From contig NZ_JAJALI010000003.1 of the NCBI RefSeq assembly GCF_020523795.1, positions 62,001 to 126,000 on the forward strand: DNA of 64,000 nucleotides, written 5' to 3'. This stretch comes from Ancylobacter sp. Lp-2. GTDB lineage: Bacteria > Pseudomonadota > Alphaproteobacteria > Rhizobiales > Xanthobacteraceae. Positions 25,843-34,265 of this stretch are shown piece after piece. Under the pieces are notes generated by a model. That model made no database searches and was not told the DNA's origin. It saw nothing but the letters and a program-made list of their open reading frames with translations. Every line of letters begins with the position of its first letter. The stretch's first letter is position 1. The translations under genes were made by a program, and so were the position numbers.

Positions 25843-27675
25843 ATGCCCGCCTATCGCTCCCGTACGACCACCCATGGCCGCAACATGGCCGGTGCGCGCG
25901 GCCTCTGGCGCGCCACCGGCATGAAGGACGATGATTTCGGCAAGCCGATCATCGCGGTGGTCAACTCGTTCACCCAGTTCGTACCGGGCCATGTGCACCT
26001 GAAGGACCTCGGCCAGCTGGTTGCGCGCGAGATCGAGGCGGCGGGCGGCGTCGCCAAGGAATTCAACACCATAGCGGTCGATGACGGCATCGCGATGGGC
26101 CATGACGGCATGCTCTATTCGCTGCCCTCGCGCGAACTCATCGCCGACAGCGTGGAGTACATGGTCAACGCGCACTGCGCCGACGCCATGGTCTGCATCT
26201 CCAACTGCGACAAGATCACGCCGGGCATGCTGATGGCGTCGCTGCGCCTCAACATCCCCACCGTCTTCGTCTCCGGCGGCCCGATGGAGGCCGGCAAGGT
26301 GGTACTCGGCGGCAAGACCAAGGCGCTCGACCTCGTCGACGCCATGGTGGCCGCCGCCGACGACCGCATCGCCGACGAGGACGTGAAGGCCATCGAGCGC
26401 TCGGCCTGCCCGACCTGCGGCTCCTGCTCGGGCATGTTCACCGCCAATTCGATGAACTGCCTCACCGAGGCGCTCGGCCTCTCGCTGCCCGGCAACGGTT
26501 CGACGCTGGCGACCCATGCCGACCGCAAGCGGCTGTTCGTCGAGGCCGGCCATCTCGTGGTCGACCTCGCGCGCCGCTATTACGAGGAAGAGGATGCCGG
26601 CGTGCTGCCGCGTTCCATCGCTTCGTTCGCCGCCTTCGAGAACGCCATGACGCTGGACATCGCCATGGGCGGCTCCACCAACACGGTGCTACACCTGCTC
26701 GCCGCCGCCCATGAGGGCGAGGTGCCGTTCACCATGGCCGACATCGACCGCCTCTCGCGCCGGGTGCCGGTGCTGTGCAAGGTCGCCCCGGCGGTCGGCG
26801 ACGTGCACATGGAAGACGTGCACCATGCCGGCGGCATCATGGGCATTCTCGGCGAGCTCGATCGCGCGGGGCTTCTCGATACCTCGGTCGGCTCGGTCCA
26901 CGCCCCCAGCCTCAAGGCGGCGCTCGACCATTGGGACGTCAAGCGCAGCTCCAGCGAGGCGGTGCACGACTTCTACCGCGCGGGACCGGGCGGCGTTCCC
27001 ACCCAGGTCGCCTTCAGCCAGTCCGTGCGCTACGACGACGTCGACACCGACCGCGAGACGGGCGTGATCCGCAATGTCGAGCACGCCTTCTCCAAGGATG
27101 GCGGCCTCGCGGTGCTCTACGGCAACCTCGCCGAGGACGGCTGCATCGTGAAGACGGCGGGCGTCGACGAGTCGATCCTGAAGTTCACCGGCACCGCCAC
27201 CGTGTTCGAGAGCCAGGATGACGCGGTCTCCGCGATCCTTGGCAACCGGGTGAAGCCGGGGCAGATCGTGCTGATCCGCTATGAGGGACCGCGCGGCGGC
27301 CCGGGCATGCAGGAGATGCTCTACCCCACCAGCTACCTGAAGTCGAAGGGGCTCGGAAAGCAGTGCGCCCTCGTCACCGACGGGCGGTTCTCGGGCGGCT
27401 CCTCGGGCCTGTCCATCGGCCATGTCTCGCCGGAAGCGGCCGAGGGCGGCACGATCGGCCTGGTGCGCGAGGGCGACACCATCGAGATCGACATCCCCAA
27501 CCGCCGCATCCACCTCGCGGTCGACGATGCCGAGCTCGCCGCCCGCCGCGAGGCGCAGGAGGCGAGCGGCTGGAAGCCGGCCGCGCCGCGCAAGCGCAAC
27601 GTGACCACCGCGCTCAAGGCCTATGCCGCGCTCGCCACCAGCGCCGCCAAGGGCGCGGTCCGGCAGGTGCCGTAA
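25843..27675 (+). CDS. ilvD: Dihydroxy-acid dehydratase
   Basis: 610 residues, near-identical in length to E. coli IlvD. It converts 2,3-dihydroxy-isovalerate and 2,3-dihydroxy-3-methylvalerate to the 2-keto acids in valine, leucine and isoleucine synthesis. Visible landmarks are [20 protein letters not shown] at the N-terminus, Fe-S cysteines in [12 protein letters not shown] and [18 protein letters not shown], and the C-terminal [24 protein letters not shown] precedes the ATG. It stands alone, with a strong terminator after it, so it is probably a single-gene transcription unit. This is a housekeeping gene. Confidence 0.98.
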   Translation: MPAYRSRTTTHGRNMAGARGLWRATGMKDDDFGKPIIAVVNSFTQFVPGHVHLKDLGQLVAREIEAAGGVAKEFNTIAVDDGIAMGHDGMLYSLPSRELIADSVEYMVNAHCADAMVCISNCDKITPGMLMASLRLNIPTVFVSGGPMEAGKVVLGGKTKALDLVDAMVAAADDRIADEDVKAIERSACPTCGSCSGMFTANSMNCLTEALGLSLPGNGSTLATHADRKRLFVEAGHLVVDLARRYYEEEDAGVLPRSIASFAAFENAMTLDIAMGGSTNTVLHLLAAAHEGEVPFTMADIDRLSRRVPVLCKVAPAVGDVHMEDVHHAGGIMGILGELDRAGLLDTSVGSVHAPSLKAALDHWDVKRSSSEAVHDFYRAGPGGVPTQVAFSQSVRYDDVDTDRETGVIRNVEHAFSKDGGLAVLYGNLAEDGCIVKTAGVDESILKFTGTATVFESQDDAVSAILGNRVKPGQIVLIRYEGPRGGPGMQEMLYPTSYLKSKGLGKQCALVTDGRFSGGSSGLSIGHVSPEAAEGGTIGLVREGDTIEIDIPNRRIHLAVDDAELAARREAQEASGWKPAAPRKRNVTTALKAYAALATSAAKGAVRQVP

Positions 27676-27682
27676 CAACGAT

Positions 27683-27705
27683 CGGGCGGGGGTATCCCCC
27701 GCCCG
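27683..27705 (+). terminator. Intrinsic terminator of ilvD
   Basis: Perfect 10-base stem CGGGCGGGGG and CCCCCGCCCG with loop TAT, eight bases past the ilvD stop, followed by pyrimidine-rich TCTCTTCTC. It also faces the end of the opposing eight-gene operon and may stop both. Confidence 0.8.
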
Positions 27706-27743
27706 TCTCTTCTCGATTCGATTGAGAAGCGTTCGCGCCGCAC

Positions 27744-28508
27744 CTACGGCAGATACATACCGCCATTCACATGGATGGTCTGGCCGGTGAGGAAGTCGCC
27801 GGTCGGCAGCGCGAGCGTCCGCACGATCTCCGCGACATTGCGCGGCACGCCTTCATGGCCGACCGGCAGATAGCCGCCGCCGGGAAAGGCACCGCCGGAA
27901 CCCGACGTCTTCGAGCGCGCACCGCCGATCCGGCCGGGTACCACGATGTTGGCGGTAATTCCCTGCTCGCCGAACTCGATTGCCAGCGCCTTGGTGAAGC
28001 CGACCAGCGCGGCCTTGGCGGTAGCGACATGCACGCGGTGCGACACGCCGGCATGCGCGCTCACCCCGCCGATGGTGACGATGCGGCCGAAGCCGTGGCG
28101 CACCATCGCCGGCACGGCGGCACGGGTCACGAGGAAGGCGCCCTCGACGATGACCGAATAGACCGCGCGGAACGTCGTAAGATCCAGCTCGGCGAAGGGC
28201 CGCTCGCCGCGCACCGCGGCGTTGTTCACGAGGATGTCGAGCCGCCCGGTCTCCTTGAGAATGGCGTCGACCAGGCCCTGCGCCTCGGCCTCGACGGTGA
28301 TGTCGGCGAGCAGCGCCGTCGCCTGCCCGCCTTCAGCGCGGATCTCGGCGGCGACCGCCTCGATCTCGTCGCGCGAAGATTTGGCATGCACGACGACATG
28401 CGCGCCCTCGCGTGCCAGCAGCAGGGCGCTCTCGCGGCCGATGCGCCGGGCCGAGCCGGTGACGAGGGCGACCCGGCCGGACAGCGGGCGATTATCGGCA
28501 GAACTCAT
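27744..28508 (-). CDS. SDR-family protein with non-canonical active site
   Basis: 254 residues from the ATG at 28508. The NAD(P)-binding motif is VALVTGSARRIGRESA (about 12-27) and NNAAVRG follows, so the Rossmann fold is standard. The catalytic part is not: where SDRs have Ser and YxxxK, this one reads TIGGVSAHAG and VATAK, with Gly and Val replacing Ser and Tyr while Lys is kept. A His directly precedes the Val. It may use a different acid, or bind a ligand without reducing it. Last gene of the minus-strand eight-gene operon, 22 bases after the rhodanese gene. Confidence 0.9.
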   Translation of the reverse strand: MSSADNRPLSGRVALVTGSARRIGRESALLLAREGAHVVVHAKSSRDEIEAVAAEIRAEGGQATALLADITVEAEAQGLVDAILKETGRLDILVNNAAVRGERPFAELDLTTFRAVYSVIVEGAFLVTRAAVPAMVRHGFGRIVTIGGVSAHAGVSHRVHVATAKAALVGFTKALAIEFGEQGITANIVVPGRIGGARSKTSGSGGAFPGGGYLPVGHEGVPRNVAEIVRTLALPTGDFLTGQTIHVNGGMYLP

Positions 28509-28530
28509 GATGTGATTCCTGAAACTGGCC

Positions 28531-30126
28531 TCAAAGGCGGAACTGGATGGTGCCGTCGCGCCGCACCTGCTCGACGAGATCGAGCTCCCACTGGAGATAT
28601 TCCCGCATCGCGTCCTCGCGCTTGTCGCGGCGCTCGAAAGCCTTGAGCAGCACGTCCACCGGGGGCGAGGCGAGGCGTTCCGGCTGCGTCTCAAGCGGCA
28701 GCCCGGCCGCTTGCCAGGCCTGCGTACCGCCGGCGAGGAGCTTCACCGGCGCTCCGGTCGCCTGCGCGAACTCGGCGGCGGCCAGCCGGGCGATGACGCC
28801 ATCGGGAGAGGCCAGCACATAGAACGGGGCGGAAGGCAGCCGGGCGGCGTCCTCCGCGAGACGGCTGCGAATGGCGAACCACGCGCCGGGAATATGGCCG
28901 GCGCGATAATGCCGCGTCGAGCCGAGGTCGACGACCACGGCCTCGGCCCGTTCCAGCAGGAGGGCGAGTTCCGCGGGCACGATCTCCTCCGCCGCGATCT
29001 CGGCCAGACCGATCACCGCCTCCGGCGCGTTGCCGACTTCCGGCACGCCGAAGGGCGCGGCCTCGTCGAGCACGAAGACCTGGTCGAAGCCCATGCGGGC
29101 GAGCCATGCCGCCGCCGTGCGGGCGCGCACGCCGTCATCGTCGGCGAGCACGATGCGGGCGCGGCGCACGGCGATGAAGGTGTCGGTCGCCTGCACCAGC
29201 TGGCCGCCGGTCGCCGACAGGAAGCCGGGCCGATGGCCGGCGCGGTACTCGGCCGGATCGCGCACGTCGAAGCGGTACAGCGTCGTCTCCGCCTGCTCGG
29301 CCTCGAAGGTCGCGAGCGTGGCGGCGTCGATGGTCGGCACCCCGTAGCGCCCGGCGAGGCGTGTCGCGGCTTCCCGCGCCCAGTCATGCGCCGGCACCGA
29401 GGGCAGCGGCGCCACGGTCGAGGCGCCGCGCTCGACGTCGAGCCCGGCGAGATGCCAGCCCTGCGTGCCGTTCTTCAGCGACACGACCTTGTTCGGCAAT
29501 CCGGCATCGATGAGCACCTGCGCGCCGATGATCGAGCGGGTGCGGCCGCCGCAATTGACCACCACCAGCGTGTCGTCGCTCGGCACGCTCTCGCGGACCC
29601 GCAGCACGAGTTCGCCGCCCGGGCAGTCGATGGCGCCGGGAATGGTGATCCAGCTATATTCATCGAAGGGCCGGCTATCGAGCAGCACGATGTCCTCGCC
29701 GGCCTTGCGGCGGGCCTCGAAGTCGTGCGGATCGATATGCGGCGTGGCGTAGCCGATCTCGACGAACTCGCCGAAGGCCTTGCTCGGCACATAGACGCCG
29801 GCGAACAGCTCGAAGCCGGCCGCCGCCCAGCCCGGCACGCCGCCGGCAAGGATGGCGACATCGCCATAGCCGGCACGCGCCAGCACGCGCGCGGCGCGCT
29901 CGGCCAGCGTCTCGTCGTCGTCGACCAGCACGATCGGCGTGGCGCGGCGCGGCACCAGCGGCGGCACGATCCGCTCCAGCCGGGAAAGCGGCGCGTTAGA
30001 CGCCGCGAGGATGTGCCGTTCGCCGAAGATGCCCTCCTCGCGCACGTCGAGCAGGGCGATCTCCTCCGCCCCCTTCAGCCGGGCATGCAGGGTAGTGGCG
30101 TCGAGGCGCGGGAAGGCAATTGTCAT
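28531..30126 (-). CDS. Four-domain rhodanese-type sulfurtransferase
   Basis: 531 residues made of four rhodanese-like domains (roughly 1-115, 125-260, 285-395 and 400-500), ending with a short helical tail. Only the second has the active-site cysteine, Cys192 in VNCGGRTRS. The equivalent loops of the others lack Cys (VDDDETLAER, ADDDGVRART, ASPDGVIARL). Rhodaneses move sulfane sulfur to acceptors such as cyanide or thiols. No signal peptide is seen, so it is cytosolic. It lies in an operon with two flavin monooxygenases and a transporter, supporting the idea that the operon handles sulfur released from an organic donor. Confidence 0.92.
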   Translation of the reverse strand: MTIAFPRLDATTLHARLKGAEEIALLDVREEGIFGERHILAASNAPLSRLERIVPPLVPRRATPIVLVDDDETLAERAARVLARAGYGDVAILAGGVPGWAAAGFELFAGVYVPSKAFGEFVEIGYATPHIDPHDFEARRKAGEDIVLLDSRPFDEYSWITIPGAIDCPGGELVLRVRESVPSDDTLVVVNCGGRTRSIIGAQVLIDAGLPNKVVSLKNGTQGWHLAGLDVERGASTVAPLPSVPAHDWAREAATRLAGRYGVPTIDAATLATFEAEQAETTLYRFDVRDPAEYRAGHRPGFLSATGGQLVQATDTFIAVRRARIVLADDDGVRARTAAAWLARMGFDQVFVLDEAAPFGVPEVGNAPEAVIGLAEIAAEEIVPAELALLLERAEAVVVDLGSTRHYRAGHIPGAWFAIRSRLAEDAARLPSAPFYVLASPDGVIARLAAAEFAQATGAPVKLLAGGTQAWQAAGLPLETQPERLASPPVDVLLKAFERRDKREDAMREYLQWELDLVEQVRRDGTIQFRL

Positions 30127-30175
30127 GTCTGGGTACCCTAAGGAAGACCGGCCCCACGCGGCGGCCGGAACCGTG

Positions 30176-31246
30176 TCACTGGCGGTTGAACGCCGCGTCG
30201 AACTGCTCGAGGAACTTCTGCGAGGCGTCGCCGCCAATGTCCTGATCCGCCACGATGACCTTGATGTCGGCGAGCTTGGGCAGGCCGGCCGGCGTCTTGG
30301 AATCCGGATGGGTCGGGATGTAGGAACCGGCCTCGGCGACGATCTCCTGGCCCTCGGCGCTGGTGAGCACCTCGATCAGCAGCTTGGCGGCGGCGGGGTT
30401 CGGGCCGCCCTTGAAGATCGCGAGATAGTTCTCGTTGGTGACGACGCCCTCGTCGAGGATATAGGCCTCGATGCTCTGGCCGCGCTCCTTGGCGGTGATG
30501 ACGTTCTGCGAGGAGATCAGCGGCGACAGGTCGCGCTCGCCGGCCACCAGCAGGCGCACGGATTCGGCATTGCCGCGGGTGAACAGGAAGTCCTGCGCCG
30601 CGAAGCCCTTGATGGTGTCCCAGGTGATGATGTTGTGGGCGAGCAGCGTCTGGAACCAGGTGAGCTGCGAGGCGGCCGAGCGCGGATCGGAGAACACGAT
30701 CTTGCCCTTCCACTTCGGGTCGAGGAAGTCGGAGATTTTCTTCGGCAGCACCGACGGATCGGGGAAGACCTTCGGGTTGTAGGCTGCGGACAGCAGCGTC
30801 GAGGCGGTGGCCAGGTAGTTGCCGTCGGCGTCGCGGTAATTGCCGCCGATCTTGTCGAAGTCGCGCACCTTGTAGGGAGTGAGGTAGCCGCGCTTCTTCC
30901 AGTCGTCGAGGATGAAGCGCTGCGAGATGAACACCACGTCCGGGTTGGTGCGGCCGGCCGCCTTCTCCGCCTCGATGGTCGGGATGAGGTCGAGCGTCTG
31001 CTTCTGGACGATGTTGAGCTTCACATCCGGGAAGGTCTTGCGCCAGAACTCCAGCACCGCCGTGCTCGTCTCCTGCCGGTAGGAAGTGTAGAAGACCACC
31101 TGGCCCTCCTTCTTCGCCGCCTCATAGAGGCCTGCGAAGCGCTCCGGCAGCGTGTCGGCGCGGGCGGGCGAGAAGGGCGCGGCAAGGCCGGCGGCGAGGG
31201 CGAGGGCGGCGACGCCCTTGATGAGGCTGCGCTTGTCGATGGGCAT
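30176..31246 (-). CDS. ABC transporter substrate-binding protein, Fe(III)/AfuA-like family
   Basis: 356 residues with a signal peptide (KRSLIKGVAALALAAG, cleavage near SPARA). The mature protein has the fold of ferric-iron/2-aminoethylphosphonate/thiamine-type receptors: EGQVVFYTSYRQET near the start, then SDPRSAASQLTWF. The tandem tyrosines that bind Fe(III) in FbpA-type proteins are not evident near the C-terminus (ENYLAIFKGG is the only nearby Tyr). It therefore may bind an organic anion rather than iron. It is in the operon with its ATPase (35996) and fused permease (34266), separated from them by two oxidoreductase genes. Confidence 0.9.
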   Translation of the reverse strand: MPIDKRSLIKGVAALALAAGLAAPFSPARADTLPERFAGLYEAAKKEGQVVFYTSYRQETSTAVLEFWRKTFPDVKLNIVQKQTLDLIPTIEAEKAAGRTNPDVVFISQRFILDDWKKRGYLTPYKVRDFDKIGGNYRDADGNYLATASTLLSAAYNPKVFPDPSVLPKKISDFLDPKWKGKIVFSDPRSAASQLTWFQTLLAHNIITWDTIKGFAAQDFLFTRGNAESVRLLVAGERDLSPLISSQNVITAKERGQSIEAYILDEGVVTNENYLAIFKGGPNPAAAKLLIEVLTSAEGQEIVAEAGSYIPTHPDSKTPAGLPKLADIKVIVADQDIGGDASQKFLEQFDAAFNRQ

Positions 31247-31274
31247 GTACGTGTCTCCGAAACGGTGATGTCTG

Positions 31275-32663
31275 TCAGGCGGCGGCCGGCGAGGCGGCGG
31301 GATGACCCGCGCCCTCGATCGCCTTGTTGTGCTTGTGGTGGCGCCCGGGGCGCTTCAGGCCGAGATGCTCGCGCAGGGTGCGGCCCTCATAGTCGGTGCG
31401 GAACAGGCCACGCCGGCGCAATTCCGGGATGACCAGCTCGATGAAATCGGTCAGCCCGCCGGGGAGGTAGGGCGGCATGACGTTGAAGCCGTCGGCGCCC
31501 TCGTTGAGGAAGCGCTCCTCCATGACGTCGGCGATCTGCTCGGGCGTGCCCACCACCTGCCAATGGCCGCGCGCGCCGGCGACCCTGAGGCCCAGCTGAA
31601 GGATCGACAGGCCCTCGCGCTCGGCGAGCTCCAGCAGCAGCGTCTGTCGGCTGCGGGCCGCGTTGGTGAGCGGGATGTCCTTGGGCAGCGGCCCGTCGAG
31701 CGGCAGATGCCGCAGCGGGATGCCGAGCCGGTGCTCGAGGATCGACAGGGCAACATCCGGATGGATGAGGCTCTGCAACTCGTCGAACTTCGCCTTCGCC
31801 TCCACCTCGGTGCGGCCCACCACCGGGAAGATGCCTGGCAGGATCTTCACGTCGTCCGGCGAGCGGCCATGCGCCACGGCCCGCGCCTTCACGTCGCGGT
31901 AGAAGGCCTGCGCGTCCTTCAGCGTCTGCTGCGCGGTGAACACCACCTCGGCCGAGGCGCCGGCAAGCTCCTTGCCGGCCTCCGACGAGCCGGCCTGCAC
32001 CAGTACCGGCCAGCCCTGCGGCGCACGCGGAATGTTGAGTGGACCACGCACGGCGAAGAACTCACCGCGATGGTCGAGGCTGTAGACCTTCTCCGGATCG
32101 AAGAACACGCCGCTCTCTTTATCGCGGGTGAAGGCGTCGTCCTCCCACGAGTCCCACAGCCCTTCGGCGACGGCGAGGAATTCCGTCGCGCGGCGGTAGC
32201 GCTCGTCATGCGGGGGATGCGTGTCGCGGCCGAAATTATAGGCCTCACCCTCATTGCCGGAGGTGACGAGGTTCCAGCCGGCGCGCCCGCCGCTGATGTG
32301 GTCGATGGAGGCGAATTTGCGCGCCAGCACATAGGGTTCGTTGTAGGTGGTGGAGGCGGTGGCGACGAGACCGATGCGCTCGGTCACCGCCGCCAGCGCC
32401 CCGAGCAGGGTCAGCGGCTCGAACTGCGCGACATAATGGGTGGAGAAGCGGGCGAGCGCCCCCCAGTCCTCGCCGCGCGCGCCGGCGCTGTCGGCGAGGA
32501 ACAGGAGGTCGAACTTCGCGGCCTCGGCCTGCTGCGCGATCTGCGCATAGTGTTTGAAGTTGATGCCGGCATCGGCCTGCGCCTGCGGGTGGCGCCAGGC
32601 AGCGGCGTGGTGGCCGGTGGGATAGAGGAAGGCGCCGAGCGCCATCTGCTTGCGGGTCGTCAT
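31275..32663 (-). CDS. FMN-dependent monooxygenase, NtaA/SnaA/DszA family
   Basis: 462 residues. MALGAFLYPTGHHAAAWRHP at the N-terminus and IDHISGGRAGWNLVTSG in the flavin site are diagnostic of the NtaA/SnaA/DszA group; VVGTPEQIADVMEERF near residue 390 is the family's late block. It uses FMNH2 and O2 on a small organic substrate. It is the second LLM enzyme of the eight-gene operon, lying between the FAD flavoprotein and the Fe(III)-type binding protein. Two LLM enzymes in one operon suggest sequential oxidations or a heteromeric enzyme. Confidence 0.94.
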   Translation of the reverse strand: MTTRKQMALGAFLYPTGHHAAAWRHPQAQADAGINFKHYAQIAQQAEAAKFDLLFLADSAGARGEDWGALARFSTHYVAQFEPLTLLGALAAVTERIGLVATASTTYNEPYVLARKFASIDHISGGRAGWNLVTSGNEGEAYNFGRDTHPPHDERYRRATEFLAVAEGLWDSWEDDAFTRDKESGVFFDPEKVYSLDHRGEFFAVRGPLNIPRAPQGWPVLVQAGSSEAGKELAGASAEVVFTAQQTLKDAQAFYRDVKARAVAHGRSPDDVKILPGIFPVVGRTEVEAKAKFDELQSLIHPDVALSILEHRLGIPLRHLPLDGPLPKDIPLTNAARSRQTLLLELAEREGLSILQLGLRVAGARGHWQVVGTPEQIADVMEERFLNEGADGFNVMPPYLPGGLTDFIELVIPELRRRGLFRTDYEGRTLREHLGLKRPGRHHKHNKAIEGAGHPAASPAAA

Positions 32664-32688
32664 AGGCTTATCCTTGGGAAGCGTCTGG

Positions 32689-34251
32689 CTAGGCGACGGT
32701 CAACTCGGGCGACGAGGCCCAGGGGCGTTCGCTCGCAGCCTCGCGGCCGGCGATCTGGCCGGTGACGAAACACTCGGCGAGGTTGCCGGCGCCGAGATAG
32801 AGAAAGCCCCAGATCGAGCCGATCTCACCGGCTTCGTAGAGGCGCGGGATCGGCGCGCCATGGGCGTTCACCACGCGCTGGCGGGCATCGTGTGCCGGGC
32901 CGCCCTGCGTGTTGCTGACCACTGGCCAGAGCTCGCCGACATAGAAGGGCGCCGTCTTCACCGGGAAGAGCGAACCGTCGGGGCGGCTGTGGTCGCCATC
33001 GTGGCCGGCCTCCACCGAGGCATTCCAGCGATCGAGGCTCGAAGCCACCACGGCGGGATCGGCGCCGATGAGCGCGGCGAGTTCCTCGACGCTGTCGGCG
33101 CGCTTGAGGATGCCGTTGCCGACTTCCTTCAGATTGTCGCCGCTCCACTCATAGGGCTCGACCGTGCGGTCGTTCAGCACGGTCTGGCCGAGCGGGTAGA
33201 GCTTGCGCCCCTCCTCGTCGACGACGAGGAAAGCCGGGATGCGCGGGAAGCGCTGCGTTTGGGCGTCGTACTGGTCGAGCGGGCGGTGGCCGGTGTCCTG
33301 CAGATAGGGCTGGTACTCGTTCATGAAGCGCCGGCCCTCGCGGTCGAGCACGATCCACGACAGGCGTACATCCGGCTCCTGCAGCTGCGGCGTCCAGTCC
33401 GGCACCTTCTTCACCCGCAGGCCGTAGGGGTAGGCCGGGTCCGGATGGCGGAAGCCGTAGGACCCGTGGAAGTGCCACATGTGCCAGAGGTCGGCGCCGG
33501 CTGCCTGTGCCATGCGCAGTCCGTCGCCGGTATTGCCGCGCGTGGCGACCGGCAGCACCGGGCGGATCTGCCAGTATTTGCGCTGGATGTCGGGCGCGGC
33601 CTCGAAGCCGCCGGAGGCGAGGATGACGCCGCGCCGGGCGGCAATGCGCGTCACCTTGCCGTCCGAGCGGATCTCGGCGCCGAGCACGCCGCCATCCGGC
33701 CCGAGGATCAGCTTTTCCGCCGCCGTATTCAGCCGCACCTCGATGCCGCGGGCGCGGACATTGTCATGCACCAGCTTGAACACGTTCGGCCCGCGCAGGC
33801 GGCCGCGCACATGCGGGTATTCGGTACGCGCATCGAAGCCGGGGATCGACAGCACCTCGACGGTACCGAAGGCGTCGTAGCCGGGGAACGGATAGTTGGC
33901 GATGCGCCGGTGTACCTCGATCTGCGCGCCGTTCACCTTGGCAAGGTCGCGAAAATAGGGCTCCAGCTCGGCCATGCCGGCGGCGACGGTGTCGAGCACG
34001 TCTGCCGGCACATCCGGACCAGCCGCCTGGCGTAGATAGGTGCGCGCGCCTTCCGGCTCGACGACGGTGCGGATGCCGCCGCCGGCGCAGATCGAGATGC
34101 CGCCCGGATCGAGCTGCTTCTCGATCAGCAGCACGCGGGCGCCGGCGTCGTGCGCGGCAATGGCGGAGGCGCCGCCGGCAAAGCCGAAGCCGACGACGAG
34201 GACGTCGACCGTTTCGTCGAAACGTTCGGAGAGGGGGGCATGCAGGGTCAT
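32689..34251 (-). CDS. FAD-dependent oxidoreductase, fumarate reductase/succinate dehydrogenase flavoprotein-like
   Basis: 520 residues from the ATG at 34251. The FAD motif is VDVLVVGFGFAGGASAIAAH (about 14-33), followed by the GGIS-type loop. The C-terminal FAD block is GEIGSIWGFLYLGAGNLAEC. This is the fumarate reductase / 3-ketosteroid dehydrogenase / urocanate reductase flavoprotein fold, without a covalent-heme domain and without a signal peptide. It would add or remove hydrogen across a C-C bond, or oxidise a related group. It is 14 bases after the permease gene and 25 before an LLM gene in the same operon. Substrate unknown. Confidence 0.9.
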   Translation of the reverse strand: MTLHAPLSERFDETVDVLVVGFGFAGGASAIAAHDAGARVLLIEKQLDPGGISICAGGGIRTVVEPEGARTYLRQAAGPDVPADVLDTVAAGMAELEPYFRDLAKVNGAQIEVHRRIANYPFPGYDAFGTVEVLSIPGFDARTEYPHVRGRLRGPNVFKLVHDNVRARGIEVRLNTAAEKLILGPDGGVLGAEIRSDGKVTRIAARRGVILASGGFEAAPDIQRKYWQIRPVLPVATRGNTGDGLRMAQAAGADLWHMWHFHGSYGFRHPDPAYPYGLRVKKVPDWTPQLQEPDVRLSWIVLDREGRRFMNEYQPYLQDTGHRPLDQYDAQTQRFPRIPAFLVVDEEGRKLYPLGQTVLNDRTVEPYEWSGDNLKEVGNGILKRADSVEELAALIGADPAVVASSLDRWNASVEAGHDGDHSRPDGSLFPVKTAPFYVGELWPVVSNTQGGPAHDARQRVVNAHGAPIPRLYEAGEIGSIWGFLYLGAGNLAECFVTGQIAGREAASERPWASSPELTVA

Positions 34252-34265
34252 GGCGGTGGCTTCGC

